A program made the translations under genes and the position numbers. From NCBI RefSeq assembly GCF_036662795.1, contig NZ_JBAFWZ010000014.1, forward strand, positions 16,953 through 80,952: DNA of 64,000 bases. The letters are read 5' to 3'. The notes below the pieces were generated by a model that was not told the origin of the DNA, did not search any database, and was given only the letters and a program-made list of their open reading frames with translations. Numbering within the stretch: position 1 is the first letter of the stretch; every line of letters starts with the position of its first letter. The DNA is from Lysinibacillus_B sp036662795 (GTDB lineage: Bacteria > Bacillota > Bacilli > Bacillales_A > Planococcaceae). Below are positions 9,062 to 18,364 of this stretch, piece by piece.

Positions 9062-9873
9062 TGCTTCTCTTGCTCCTTTTGTACTTTGTTTTTCGCTAAA
9101 ATGAATATTGGTTCGAGTTCGCCATCTTCATATACAAATGAAAGTGATGTTATAGGGACAGTGCCGACTGTAAAGAAATGCATCGTCATCTGCGCTAATA
9201 CATCATACCCTACTTCACTGCGAATATCACCTATAATTAACACATCTTGGTGAGGTACAGAGATTGTCATATCTCCTTCTATTTGCGTGGCCATATTTTT
9301 CAAGAAGCCATCATTTAGTATACGACTAGCATCATAACCATCATTATGATTAATAAAGTAAAATATACTACCGGCTACTTCATCACGCTTATATTCAGTA
9401 GGCAGTTTTTTCACCGAAAAACGTGCTGCTTCTCGAATTTGCTCTGCTGTTACAGCCAATTGGGGTAGCATTGATTCATCTATAAGGCGATAAGTTGTTC
9501 CTAAATCGAGTGCATAAAAAATACGTGTTTCTGCTGTATGCTCTGTAGTCACAAAAGCATGACCATCATTTGATTGTTTTGGAAAGGATGTGGAGCGAAT
9601 AATCGGGAATACTTGTGCTAATCCAACAAAGCCCTCTTGTTGCTCGCGCTGCATCGCTAGAAAGGTTTGTTGGATTGTGTACACCACTTCATCTATCGCT
9701 GCTTCCTTTTTCGTATTATACTTTACAATTATTTCTGATAAATAAATATCCATGCCACGCTTTAATATTTTATGCTCTAAACGAACCTTATCCTTTTCCT
9801 GATCAAAGGACCATTGAAAAAGCTCTTCACCTAATCTTTTCTTTAGTTCTTTCACTAGCTGTGGTGATTTCAT
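9058..9873 (-). CDS. ytpQ: YtpQ, DUF1444 family protein
   Basis: A soluble protein of 271 aa, start MKSPQLVKELKKRLGEE. It matches the DUF1444/YtpQ family in length, in position before ytpR and in motifs such as RSTSFPKQSNDG and YALDLGTTYRLI. ATG 9873 is preferred because GGAG lies 8 nt upstream; GTG 9882 would put the ribosome site inside the start. No catalytic motif is recognised, and the function is unknown. Confidence 0.88.
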   Translation of the reverse strand: MKSPQLVKELKKRLGEELFQWSFDQEKDKVRLEHKILKRGMDIYLSEIIVKYNTKKEAAIDEVVYTIQQTFLAMQREQQEGFVGLAQVFPIIRSTSFPKQSNDGHAFVTTEHTAETRIFYALDLGTTYRLIDESMLPQLAVTAEQIREAARFSVKKLPTEYKRDEVAGSIFYFINHNDGYDASRILNDGFLKNMATQIEGDMTISVPHQDVLIIGDIRSEVGYDVLAQMTMHFFTVGTVPITSLSFVYEDGELEPIFILAKNKVQKEQEKQ

Positions 9874-9891
9874 ACTAATCACTCCTATTAC

Positions 9892-9921
9892 ATAAATAAA
9901 CGGCCCGCATGACGCGAACCG
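9892..9921 (-). terminator. Terminator after the lipoprotein gene
   Basis: On the minus strand CGGTTCGC pairs with GCGGGCCG (two G-U pairs) over the loop GTCAT, then TTTATTTA. It separates the lipoprotein gene from ytpQ. Confidence 0.65.
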
Positions 9922-9975
9922 CTCTAAAGTACTTCTATTGTATCAAATTTCACATAAAATTGTATGAATTGCCTC

Positions 9976-10491
9976 TTAGTTCACTTTTACTGAACGAACG
10001 ATTTGCATCATTTCTGCAAGCTTCTCATCAATTTTTTTATCCTCTGATAATGTTGTCATTTTAACACCGCCGCTACTCACAACAAGCTCGTATTGCTCGT
10101 CACTATGCTTAACAACAGCTGTAAAGCCAAACGCCTCTTTAAACTGGAACGTTTGCTCCTTGACAACCTCTTTCTCTTTATCTTCTAGTAAGTTTTCATA
10201 ATGAAGCTTACTATCCTCCGCTTCAATCGTATTCACAAATAATATGAAATTATCTTTTCCTTTAGTAAAAATATAGTTCATTTCATTTGCGCCTTCTTTT
10301 ACAGCATAACCACTTGGAACATAGACATTAATTTTCCCAACTTCCTTAGATGGCTCTAAAGCTACATCCTCAAAGGTCGATTGTGCACTAGCAACGCCTT
10401 GACTTATTTGCTCTTCTACTGTTTTGCCACAGCCTGCTAGCATCGCAACTAATGCTGAAATGATAACTAAGTGAATCCAATTGCGATTCAA
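9976..10491 (-). CDS. Small lipoprotein of unknown function
   Basis: The 171 aa begin with a lipoprotein signal: MNRNWIH, hydrophobic LVIISALVAM, and lipobox LAGC with Cys at residue 21. The mature part is hydrophilic, with a predicted beta-rich domain (KINVYVPSGYAVKEG, FILFVNTIE, YELVVSSGGVKMTTL). The start is TTG 10491, with GAGGGA 6 nt upstream. Predicted to be anchored outside the membrane. I do not recognise a named family; similar-sized lipoproteins occur at this place in relatives by memory only. It is monocistronic, with its own terminator. Confidence 0.8.
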   Translation of the reverse strand: MNRNWIHLVIISALVAMLAGCGKTVEEQISQGVASAQSTFEDVALEPSKEVGKINVYVPSGYAVKEGANEMNYIFTKGKDNFILFVNTIEAEDSKLHYENLLEDKEKEVVKEQTFQFKEAFGFTAVVKHSDEQYELVVSSGGVKMTTLSEDKKIDEKLAEMMQIVRSVKVN

Positions 10492-10714
10492 AGTAAATCC
10501 CTCACTTTCTATCCCGTTTTTTATTTTAAGGCTTTATACCCTCTCTTGCAAAATAATTTGCTTATCTCTTAGTATTTTCACATAATTCGAGTCATTTTCA
10601 TATTTTATATTTCCATCAACAATTAAGAATCCTACAGAAACAAAAAATCAATACTTCGCATCGTTACGCTACAATATTCGTAATTTTTCTATTTATGATT
10701 TTGACTAAATCCAT

Positions 10715-11242
10715 CTAATGATCGTTATTATTTACGTAATACATAACTTGCCCAACAAGTAACATTACAATATGTTGGAACATTTGTTTTCTATCAATTA
10801 AACTATTGGTGAAAATCCCAATCGCACCTGCATGATGACGAGTATCCCTTGTTTTTGTAAAGTCATCCATGATTGGACCAAGCTCTCCGCCCTCTCGAAG
10901 CTTTACGGCTATTTCTTCTGGTAACGTAAATTGTGCCCCAGCACTAGAAATAACATGACCATTCTTTAATGCGACTGCTCCCCAATTACAGCAATACATC
11001 ACACCATCTATCTGATGCACTCCTCCTTCGAGCCCAAAGCTTAGGTCTGCTTGTGCTAACTCTCGTGTACGAATAGCACGATTGATTGCACCTTCTCTTG
11101 TTTCCGTATCTGAAAAAGGCTGCTCGGAAACGCCAGAAGCAACCTCATAATGGACAAATTCTACATCATTGAAATATTTACGTAATACTTCCTCAACTGC
11201 CGCCGTTTTTGCTTTATTTTTTGTACCGATCGCTATCAACAT
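10715..11242 (-). CDS. DUF84 NTP phosphatase (inosine/xanthosine triphosphatase type)
   Basis: The 175-aa start MLIAIGTKNKAKTAAVEEVL is the nucleotide-binding loop of the YjjX/DUF84 branch of the Maf/Ham1 fold. SGVSEQPFSDTETREGAINRA and DLSFGLEGGV are the other family motifs. Members hydrolyse non-canonical purine NTPs such as ITP and XTP. ATG 11242 is chosen because GGAG is 9 nt upstream; an in-frame TTG at 11257 overlaps that site. It is separated from ytoP by a repeat element (see 11298-11576). Confidence 0.85.
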   Translation of the reverse strand: MLIAIGTKNKAKTAAVEEVLRKYFNDVEFVHYEVASGVSEQPFSDTETREGAINRAIRTRELAQADLSFGLEGGVHQIDGVMYCCNWGAVALKNGHVISSAGAQFTLPEEIAVKLREGGELGPIMDDFTKTRDTRHHAGAIGIFTNSLIDRKQMFQHIVMLLVGQVMYYVNNNDH

Positions 11243-11297
11243 TTTGTTCAACTCCAAATAAAAATTGTCTATTTAAATTATACATTGCCTAAAAAAA

Positions 11298-11576
11298 GAG
11301 AGCATCTCTGATTATAGAGAAACTCTTTAAGAAATTTGTAATTATCTTCACTCTTTTTTCTATTAACAGTCCATGGTAAGAAACCGTCGATTTCCGGGGG
11401 CAAGACCTCCCAAAAATCATGTTGCCCGGAGCCCCCGCAGAATTTACACTTTTGCAAATTTGAGGAGACTCAGCGCTGACCTCCGAAAAGCGGAGTGGTG
11501 AGGCTTGCCGATTTCTATAGGAACGCTTTGTCTAAAGTCTAAGATGCTCTCAACTTTGAGAGCATCTCTAATTATA
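11298..11576. repeat. Structured repeat element bracketed by a 19-bp direct repeat
   Basis: The gene-free 329-bp gap between ytoP and the NTPase holds a structured element. Its core (11398-11513) begins GGCAAGACCTCC and ends GGTGAGGCTTGCC, imperfect terminal inverted repeats. About 95 nt (11419-11513) match 45786-45883 closely, including AATTTGCACT-type and CGAAAAGCGGAGTGG segments. On both sides lies GAGAGCATCTCTRATTATA (11298-11316 and 11558-11576, one mismatch). The right copy is part of the ytoP terminator and overlaps the ytoP stop. Confidence 0.7.
11542..11566 (-). terminator. Probable terminator of ytoP
   Basis: GATGCTCTC and GAGAGCATC pair directly after the ytoP stop codon. On the minus strand only TTAGACTTT follows, so the T tract is weak. 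A second copy of the half-stem with seven T lies at 11291-11309, beyond the repeat element. Confidence 0.5.
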
Positions 11577-12648
11577 CATTTGAACGAATTGATTCAATTG
11601 TGGAACGATCTGCAGATTGAACTAATTTCACTAAAAGTTCCTTTGCTGCCTCATAATCATCTACATGAATAATTGACGCGGAAGTGTGAATATAACGTGA
11701 GCAAATACCAATTACTGCACTTGGAATCCCATCATTTGCTGTATGCACTCGCCCAGCATCTGTACCACCTGGTGACACAAAATACTGGTACGGAATACCA
11801 TTAGATTCTGCCGTATCTAAAATAAATTCACGCATTCCTCGGTGTGTAACCATTGTTCTATCAAAAATACGTAATAATGGACCTTTTCCAAGCTGACCAA
11901 ATTGATTTTTATCTCCTGAAGTATCATTTGCTGGCGAAGCATCTAAAGCAAAGAAAATGTCCGGTTGAATCATGTTTGCTGATACTTGAGCCCCTCGAAG
12001 CCCAATTTCTTCCATTACATTTGCACCTGAATAAATATGACTAGCAACTTTGTCATCCTTCAGTTCCTTTAATAGCTCGATAGCAAGACCACAGCCATAA
12101 CGATTATCCCACGCCTTAGCCATTATCTTTTTAGGATTCGCCATTGGTGTGAAAGGACAAACCGGAATGATTGACTGACCAGGGCGAATACCCATCGCCT
12201 CTGCATTCTCTTTATTATCTGCTCCGATATCAATTAGCATATTTTTCATATCCATTGGTTTAGCTCGTTCAGCATCTGTTAATAAATGGGGTGGAATTGA
12301 CGCAATGACACCAGGAATTTCCTGATCATTCGTATACACGGTTACACGTTGTGCCAGCATGACTTGATTCCACCAACCACCTAGAGGTTGGAAACGAATC
12401 ATCCCATTTTCTGTAATAGATGTAACCATAAATGCTACTTCATCCATATGTCCAGCAACTAAAATTTTCGGTGCATTCTCATCCTCTGCATAACGAACGC
12501 CGAAAATTCCACCTAATTGATCTCGTACAATTTCATCTGAATATTTACTAAGCTCTGTACGCATAAACTCCCGTACAGCACGTTCATTTCCCGGCGCACC
12601 AGGTAACTCTGTTAATGTTTTAAAAAGTTGTAAAGTTTCTTGATTCAC
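11572..12648 (-). CDS. ytoP: M42 family glutamyl/leucyl aminopeptidase YtoP
   Basis: A cobalt/zinc aminopeptidase of the tetrahedral M42 (TET) type, which trims residues from peptides in the cytoplasm. Visible metal-site segments are AGHMDEVAFM, AWDNRYGCGLA, MEEIGLRGA, FALDASPAND and SPGGTDAGRVH. Length, 358 aa, is normal. GTG 12648 is preferred since GGGAG lies 9 nt upstream; TTG 12654 is only 3 nt from it. It is divergent from ytzB, as in B. subtilis. Confidence 0.92.
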   Translation of the reverse strand: MNQETLQLFKTLTELPGAPGNERAVREFMRTELSKYSDEIVRDQLGGIFGVRYAEDENAPKILVAGHMDEVAFMVTSITENGMIRFQPLGGWWNQVMLAQRVTVYTNDQEIPGVIASIPPHLLTDAERAKPMDMKNMLIDIGADNKENAEAMGIRPGQSIIPVCPFTPMANPKKIMAKAWDNRYGCGLAIELLKELKDDKVASHIYSGANVMEEIGLRGAQVSANMIQPDIFFALDASPANDTSGDKNQFGQLGKGPLLRIFDRTMVTHRGMREFILDTAESNGIPYQYFVSPGGTDAGRVHTANDGIPSAVIGICSRYIHTSASIIHVDDYEAAKELLVKLVQSADRSTIESIRSNV

Positions 12649-12883
12649 TAACAAGCACTCCCTTATTAAGTATTACTCACCTTTTATTATAACATAATTA
12701 TTTCGACAATCGAATTGTACACCTTTTTTGAACACAGAATATTCGATATAGTTATTCGCTGCCTCAATTATTGTTAGAGATGGATATATCCTTATAGGGC
12801 AGCGATAAAAAACTAAGCTTAAAGTAAAAGACTTCCACATAAATAAATGGTAAAATAGCTTAGAAGATAAAGGAGGACGGCAA

Positions 12884-13201
12884 ATGAAATTACGCGATTT
12901 TATGATGGGTGTTGTAACAGGATTAGCCGCAGCCATTATTATTAAAGAAGTATCCGAAAAGGTATCACCTTATAAATCTGCAAATGACGTATTAAACGAC
13001 ATTAAAGCTGAGTTTAAAAAGGAATCCCCTATCGATGGCTCATGGGTATTTATGAAAACTGAAAACTATACAAATGGATTTATGAATGTGCCGGTTTACC
13101 GTGGCGGCATTTCACGTATGAAAGATGGCGAAATGGAAACTTTCGAATTTGCAGCAGATGCTCGTACAGGTGCTGTCGTTGAGCTAAATAAGGTTAATTA
13201 A
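12884..13201 (+). CDS. ytzB: YtzB, small PepSY-like secreted/anchored protein
   Basis: A 105-aa protein. An N-terminal hydrophobic helix (FMMGVVTGLAAAIIIKEV, residues 6-23) can act as a signal anchor. The rest is a PepSY-like domain: SANDVLNDIKAEFKKESPIDGSWV, then a strand ending EFAADARTGAVVEL, the usual PepSY C-terminal pattern. AGGAGG sits 7 nt before ATG. Divergent from ytoP. PepSY domains often inhibit peptidases, so a link with ytoP is conceivable but unproven. Confidence 0.85.
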   Translation: MKLRDFMMGVVTGLAAAIIIKEVSEKVSPYKSANDVLNDIKAEFKKESPIDGSWVFMKTENYTNGFMNVPVYRGGISRMKDGEMETFEFAADARTGAVVELNKVN

Positions 13202-13202
13202 G

Positions 13203-13228
13203 CTGTCTCATTATGAGGCAGTTTTTTT
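13203..13228 (+). terminator. Terminator of ytzB
   Basis: CTGTCTCA pairs with TGAGGCAG over a short loop and is followed by seven T, directly after the ytzB stop. Confidence 0.85.
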
Positions 13229-13236
13229 ATTACATT

Positions 13237-13270
13237 CAAAAGCCGTGCCCCCCAAAAAACTAGGCACGGC
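13237..13270 (-). terminator. Terminator of ytnP
   Basis: On the minus strand GCCGTGCC pairs with GGCACGGC, then CTTTTG. It lies 10 nt past the ytnP stop. Confidence 0.75.
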
Positions 13271-13279
13271 TCTATAAAA

Positions 13280-14146
13280 TTAAGTGAATTGAATTAATGC
13301 TTCATTACTACGTTTTAAGCTATCTACAACTTCCTTACCAGTAACATCCCACTGAATCATGCGGAAATATGCATCATGATAAAAAATAAATTTATAGCTA
13401 CCCTCTAACGCTTCTTTCATTATTTTTTCCTTTGCAAAAACACTTGTCATTGGATAATCGTCATAAGCGAGAACCCATAATGGATTTTGGTGTGCATGAG
13501 TCGGCATAATGTCCGCCATATGTAGAAGCGTTTCGCCATTTTGCTCAAGCTTAATAATAGCATGTCCCTCACTATGTCCACCTGTATGAATTAGCGTAAT
13601 CCCTTGTGCGACATTTAACTCACCCTCATATGGCTTCACAAGGTGCTGCACTGGCTCCCAGTTTTCCTTCCAGTACGTATTACGTGATCGTATGTTTGGA
13701 TTACGCATCTCGTCCCACTCAATTTGTGTTACATATATTTCAGCATTCGGGAAAGATGGTACTAACCCATCACCCTCCCAATGCGTTAACCCACCTGCAT
13801 GATCAAAATGTAAATGTGTCATTAAAATGCCGTCGATGTCAGTTTTCTTAAGCCCAACTTCTTCAAGGCTGGCAAAAAGCGTTGACTCTTCTGACACACC
13901 GTAATTTCGAAGTTGCTTTTCATTTAACTTACCAAAGCCAACACCTGTATCGATCAGATAATTTTTCCCCTGATATTGAACTAGTATTGGTTCACAGGCA
14001 AGCTCAATTTGATTTTTGTCATTTGCAGGATATTTCCGTGACCATAACGCCTTTGGTACGACACCAAACATCGCACCACCATCCAAGGCCGTAACTCCCC
14101 CATTAAGCCACGTTAACTTCATATCGTGAAATAAAAGCTGATCCAT
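13280..14146 (-). CDS. ytnP: YtnP, metallo-beta-lactamase-fold lactonase/hydrolase
   Basis: The MBL zinc motif MTHLHFDHAGG lies near residue 110, with HTGGHSEGHAI (third His) near 185 and LLHMADIMPTHAH (bridging Asp) near 210. Total 288 aa. In B. subtilis YtnP is a quorum-quenching lactonase that also acts against streptomycete signals; the same activity here is inference. It lies 21 nt downstream of trmB and is likely co-transcribed. Start ATG 14146, with GGGGAG 6 nt upstream. Confidence 0.9.
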   Translation of the reverse strand: MDQLLFHDMKLTWLNGGVTALDGGAMFGVVPKALWSRKYPANDKNQIELACEPILVQYQGKNYLIDTGVGFGKLNEKQLRNYGVSEESTLFASLEEVGLKKTDIDGILMTHLHFDHAGGLTHWEGDGLVPSFPNAEIYVTQIEWDEMRNPNIRSRNTYWKENWEPVQHLVKPYEGELNVAQGITLIHTGGHSEGHAIIKLEQNGETLLHMADIMPTHAHQNPLWVLAYDDYPMTSVFAKEKIMKEALEGSYKFIFYHDAYFRMIQWDVTGKEVVDSLKRSNEALIQFT

Positions 14147-14167
14147 CCATTTCTCCCCAATCTTGAT

Positions 14168-14830
14168 TTATTTAGTTTTGAATTGCGATTCTAAACGATA
14201 AATCGGCTGCCCCTTTGCAGAAAATTTTTGTTCATATTCTGTCATGATATTGTCTTCAGGCATATTTGCGTGTAAATCAAGAGATACATAGTTTAAGCTC
14301 ATGCCATATGCATTCATACTCATTAACGAATATTCAAATAATCCGCGGTTATCCGTTTTAAAATGGATTTCGCCATTATCGATTAGTACCGATTCATATA
14401 ATTTCAGGAAGCCCTCATGCGTTAAACGACGCTTTGCATGACGCGTTTTTGGCCAAGGATCCGAGAAATTCAAATAAACTCGAGCAACGTCGCCCTTTGC
14501 AAAATACTGTTGAAGTTTATCTCCGTTCACTTTAAGTAAACGTAAGTTCGATGGCTTCTCGCCTTCTATAATTCGCTCTAAAGCGCAGACAATGACACTA
14601 TCGAAAAGCTCGATCCCGATATAGTTAATATGGGGATTTTGCTTAGCCATCCCTAAAACAAATTGACCTTTTCCTGTGCCTACTTCAATATGGACTGGAT
14701 TTTCATTACCGAATACGGCCTTCCAGTTCCCTTTATACTCCTCAGGGTTTGATATGATAACATCGGGATGCTCGTTAATAAACTCTAACGCCCAAGGTTT
14801 ATTTCTTAATCTCACTTTATTGTTCCTCAT
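14168..14830 (-). CDS. trmB: tRNA (guanine-N7-)-methyltransferase
   Basis: TrmB makes m7G46 in tRNA using S-adenosylmethionine. The 220 aa show the SAM loop HIEVGTGKGQFVLGMA, the acidic NYIGIELFDSV, and the family signature LNFSDPWPKTRHAKRRL. Length is normal for Bacilli. The Shine-Dalgarno is weak. It heads the trmB-ytnP pair, as in B. subtilis. Confidence 0.95.
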   Translation of the reverse strand: MRNNKVRLRNKPWALEFINEHPDVIISNPEEYKGNWKAVFGNENPVHIEVGTGKGQFVLGMAKQNPHINYIGIELFDSVIVCALERIIEGEKPSNLRLLKVNGDKLQQYFAKGDVARVYLNFSDPWPKTRHAKRRLTHEGFLKLYESVLIDNGEIHFKTDNRGLFEYSLMSMNAYGMSLNYVSLDLHANMPEDNIMTEYEQKFSAKGQPIYRLESQFKTK

Positions 14831-14987
14831 TTCTATACTTTTGCATCTATACTTTATTATAACGTAAAATGCTATGTTTTGCTTTTATTACGAGTTATTA
14901 TTGCATAGAGAAAAGGCTATAAAAACCCCCATATTTCCCCTCTTACCATTACAGGGAAATCCTACAATAATATCAGGTTGCAAAGCT

Positions 14988-15995
14988 CTATTCCGCTGAA
15001 GTTTCTACATGCCATATATCACGTTGGAATGAGGTTGTTTGACATGTTTTTAACATTGATTGTGCTGCTCGAATTTGCATATGCTTCATTGGCGAAACAG
15101 ATTTTTTTATACCCTGCATCCATTCAGAGAATTTGCGTCTATCAACAATTTGTATTCCATAAGCTGTGCCCGGGTAATCTATATAGCCATTTCGAGAGAG
15201 GATTACTTTACGTATTGGCACTTCCACACCTTCCTGCTGGAACAACTGCGATAAGATTGCTTCACTACGATTTAAATCAATTATCGGACTGAGTGTCTTT
15301 TTCTCTATTTTACCGACTTTTTTCACCCAAAAACGATCGCTACTTCCAATATAAACTGCTTGGTCATCCTCCTCAAGCAACTTTATTATAATGCATTCAG
15401 TTGGTGTCAGTAGTATAATTTCAAGCTCAATCGGGGCCTTTTTTATTTGTAATATCGGATAATAGAATAGTAAGTAACAATCCGGCAAACTTTGTAAGCA
15501 TGTACGTAGGAAAGAATCACGCATATATTTTGGATCAACATATGACTTTTCACGAACAGTAGAGCTTGCCCATTTCATTTGAAAATGGAAAAACTGGTCC
15601 ATAAACATTCTTTTTAATTCATCAAGTGTTTTTGGGTTATAAACAATATTCGGCTCAAAATGTAATGTTGATTCTTCCTCAGGTATGTAATCTTCATCAG
15701 GCTCATTTGAAACATCAATCGATTCAGCAACTCCATCCTCTGCCATAGAATCATTTGTAGCTCGTGTTGGAAGTAGCTTTTTTAAGAAAGAAAAACGTGA
15801 TTTATCGACTTCTTCCTCTTCTACTAATGTAGCTGGTTCAATATGCTCCCACTGCTCTATTTCATCGCCAGCCTCCCATTGCCGCTTTACTCGATCCCAC
15901 TGATTCTTCTTCAGACGGACAAATTGTGTAGGATATCTAGCTAAATCGATTTGATAGCGCGATATATAATCTTGTAGCTTCACTAATTGTGCCAT
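14988..15995 (-). CDS. Conserved hypothetical protein, possibly nuclease-related (NERD-like) C-terminal half
   Basis: The 335-aa protein has no signal or membrane segment. Residues 1-120 are charged with an acidic linker (VEEEEVDKSRFSFLKKLLP, DEDYIPEEE). Residues 125-300 form an alpha/beta domain: YLLFYYPILQIKKAPIELEI, LLTPTECIIIKLLEED, FWVKKVGKIEKKTLSPIIDL and IRKVILSRNGYIDYPG. The order (strand with E, strand with K, W, then a conserved N-containing loop and a downstream strand) recalls NERD nucleases, but I cannot place the catalytic residues with confidence. GGAGTG precedes ATG. Its neighbours are trmB and dat. Function unknown. Confidence 0.7.
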   Translation of the reverse strand: MAQLVKLQDYISRYQIDLARYPTQFVRLKKNQWDRVKRQWEAGDEIEQWEHIEPATLVEEEEVDKSRFSFLKKLLPTRATNDSMAEDGVAESIDVSNEPDEDYIPEEESTLHFEPNIVYNPKTLDELKRMFMDQFFHFQMKWASSTVREKSYVDPKYMRDSFLRTCLQSLPDCYLLFYYPILQIKKAPIELEIILLTPTECIIIKLLEEDDQAVYIGSSDRFWVKKVGKIEKKTLSPIIDLNRSEAILSQLFQQEGVEVPIRKVILSRNGYIDYPGTAYGIQIVDRRKFSEWMQGIKKSVSPMKHMQIRAAQSMLKTCQTTSFQRDIWHVETSAE

Positions 15996-16054
15996 CTATT
16001 AACACACTCCATTTTTCTAGTTGTCATTGATTACAATTGTACATGAGTCCTACT

Positions 16055-16092
16055 AAAAAAAATAGAGGTATGCAAACATCGTTGCACACCTC
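16055..16092 (-). terminator. Terminator of the pepV-dat operon
   Basis: GAGGTATGCAA pairs with TTGCACACCTC (one mismatch), and on the minus strand ATTTTTTTTAG follows. It lies just after dat. Confidence 0.85.
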
Positions 16093-16103
16093 ATCATTAA
16101 AAA

Positions 16104-16955
16104 TTAAGCGTTAATTGCTTGTGGGATCTTTGTATCAAATTGTGCTTGTAGCTTACGAGTCCATTCGCCAGGCTGACCGTTACCAATTGCTGTGCCATCT
16201 ACTTCTACAATAGGTGTTACTTCGGAAGTTGTTGAAGAAACGATTAACTCATCCATTTCAAGTGCTTGCACCTTCGTAAATGCTTCTTCCTTCACAGGTA
16301 AGCCAATCTCTTCTGCACATTTTAAAATAACTGCACGTGTAATACCGTTCAAGATAAAGTTATCAGCCTGGTGTGTATATAGGACACCATCCTTGATTCC
16401 GTAAATATTTGAAGATGAACCTTCTGTAACCTTTTCTCCTCGGTGTAAAATCGCTTCGTAGCAGCCTTTTTCATGTGCCTCTTGCTTAGCAAGCACCGCC
16501 CCTAATAAGTTTAGCGATTTAATATCACAGCGTAACCAGCGAATATCTTCAACAAATGTTGCCTTCACACCTTTTTCAAAGTTTTCAATTGGACGTGGAT
16601 TTTCCTTTGTATTTCCCGTTAGTACTGCCGGTACAGTTGCATCTGGGAAAATGTGATTACGCGGTGTAGTTCCACGCGTAATTTGGAAGTATACATGTCC
16701 AGTACCTACTTCATTCGCCTCTACTAGTTGATGAAGAAGCTGGTGTAATTTATCCTTTGAATAAGGGATAGTTAATTTAATTTTTTCTGCACTTGAATAG
16801 AAGCGATCGATATGCTCCTGAGCAGTAAATAATTGCCCATTATAAACTTTTACTACCTCATAAATTCCGTCACCAAATTGATAGCCACGGTCCTCTTTAT
16901 CAATAACTACTTCTCCGTCCGCAACAATACGGTCATTCCATAAACTATAACCCAT
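16104..16955 (-). CDS. dat: D-amino-acid (D-alanine) aminotransferase
   Basis: A fold-type IV PLP enzyme that interconverts D-alanine and 2-oxoglutarate with pyruvate and D-glutamate, feeding wall synthesis. Visible features: start GYSLWNDRIVADGEVVIDKEDRGYQFGDGIYE; the PLP lysine in KSLNLLGAVLAKQEA; EAILHRGEKVTEGSSSNIYG; and STTSEVTPIVEVDG. Length 283 aa is typical. It follows pepV by 20 nt and is probably co-transcribed; this pairing suits dipeptide cleavage feeding D-amino-acid metabolism. Confidence 0.94.
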   Translation of the reverse strand: MGYSLWNDRIVADGEVVIDKEDRGYQFGDGIYEVVKVYNGQLFTAQEHIDRFYSSAEKIKLTIPYSKDKLHQLLHQLVEANEVGTGHVYFQITRGTTPRNHIFPDATVPAVLTGNTKENPRPIENFEKGVKATFVEDIRWLRCDIKSLNLLGAVLAKQEAHEKGCYEAILHRGEKVTEGSSSNIYGIKDGVLYTHQADNFILNGITRAVILKCAEEIGLPVKEEAFTKVQALEMDELIVSSTTSEVTPIVEVDGTAIGNGQPGEWTRKLQAQFDTKIPQAINA

Positions 16956-16975
16956 CTAAACTCATCCTTTTCTCG

Positions 16976-18364
16976 TTATTTACTCGCTAATTTAACGATT
17001 GCTTCAGCATAAATTGCTGCTGCCTTCACTAAATTTTCTACATCTACAAACTCATCGGCCTGGTGTGCAACGTCTGGTTCTCCTGGATAGAGCATCCCAA
17101 ACGCCACGCCCTTTTTTAGGACGCGTGCATATGTACCGCCCCCAGTTGATAAAACCTTTGAAAAATCATTTGAATGCTTTTGGTACACTGAAAGTAACGT
17201 CTGTACAAGATCATCGTCTTCACTTACATAATGCGGAGCAGAATTACCTGCAATGTCTAGTGTAAATGGATAGCTTCCTAAACATTGCTGAACTGCAGTA
17301 ATTTTTTCTTCAAAAGGATATGTGACACTATAGCGCATACTGATTTCAATAGTTCCACCATTTTCATCAAAAGACACTACTCCTGGATTTAACGTAGTAT
17401 GACCAGACATCGCATCCTCAAACTCAAATCCTAATGCTGTGCCAAAATGATCACCATCAAATACTTCGACGATAAATCGTACAAAATCAGCAGCAGCTCC
17501 TGTTAAATCTTGTGTAAGTAAAAATTTTGCCAATACTACAGCTGCATTACGTCCTTTTTCAGGCTCCATTGCATGAGCAGATTTTCCTTTAACAGTTATT
17601 ATATAGCGCCCACTATCATAATTTAAAGTACCTTGGGCATCATTTTCCGATAAAAATTTCTGAAAGTTCTCATCAATCTTTTCTGATGCTCTTTCAAGTA
17701 TAGCTGTAGCTACATCAGGTACCATATTTATGCGTTTACCCGCTTGGAAAGAAATTAAAGTATCTTCCTTAGCTCGCTGGTTTTTTTGCGAAAAAATAAG
17801 ATGTGCTATGCCTTTTTCTGCATTAATTAATGGAAAATCGGCATCTGGTGCAAAACCAATAGCTGGCATTTCTTCTTTTTCAAAATAGCGGTCCACGCAT
17901 CGGAAGCCACTTTCTTCATCTGTTCCGATAATCATCCGTACTCGCTTATTGAGTTGAATTTCAGCATCCTTTACCATTTTCATTGCAAGCCATGCTGCCA
18001 TTGTAGGTCCTTTATCATCAATAGCTCCTCGTCCAAACAGTTTGCCATCAACTATACGCCCCTCAAACGGAGGATAGGTCCAGTGATCACCAGCGGGTAC
18101 TACATCGACATGACAAAGAATACCTAAAATCTCATCTCCTTCTCCCATTTCAATATGTCCAGCAAAATTATCTATATTTTTTACTTCCATCCCCTGTTCT
18201 TTACCTTTTGTAAGCATAAACTGTAACGCTTCAAGTGGACCTGGTCCGAACGGAATATCATCTGTAGCTTTTTCATCATGAAGTACACTTTCAATTTTAA
18301 TAAGCTGTTGTAATTCAAATAATAATTCCTGTTTTCTAGCATTCGCTTCCTTTAACCAATCCAT
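16976..18364 (-). CDS. pepV: Dipeptidase PepV (M20 family)
   Basis: A zinc peptidase of 462 aa. Metal residues lie in GILCHVDVVPAGDHW, FGRGAIDDKGPTMA, MIIGTDEESGFRC and FAPDADFPLINAEKG. The length and DADFPLINAEKG segment mark the PepV branch (cytosolic dipeptidase that acts on dipeptides with D- or L-residues). ATG 18364 is chosen over an in-frame GTG at 18373 because GAGGTG lies 6 nt before it. First gene of the pepV-dat pair. Confidence 0.93.
   Translation of the reverse strand: MDWLKEANARKQELLFELQQLIKIESVLHDEKATDDIPFGPGPLEALQFMLTKGKEQGMEVKNIDNFAGHIEMGEGDEILGILCHVDVVPAGDHWTYPPFEGRIVDGKLFGRGAIDDKGPTMAAWLAMKMVKDAEIQLNKRVRMIIGTDEESGFRCVDRYFEKEEMPAIGFAPDADFPLINAEKGIAHLIFSQKNQRAKEDTLISFQAGKRINMVPDVATAILERASEKIDENFQKFLSENDAQGTLNYDSGRYIITVKGKSAHAMEPEKGRNAAVVLAKFLLTQDLTGAAADFVRFIVEVFDGDHFGTALGFEFEDAMSGHTTLNPGVVSFDENGGTIEISMRYSVTYPFEEKITAVQQCLGSYPFTLDIAGNSAPHYVSEDDDLVQTLLSVYQKHSNDFSKVLSTGGGTYARVLKKGVAFGMLYPGEPDVAHQADEFVDVENLVKAAAIYAEAIVKLASK

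Noticed and set aside
12673..12936. Minus-strand ORF over the ytzB promoter and start
   Set aside because: It overlaps the real ytzB start and ribosome site in antisense and has no start signal.
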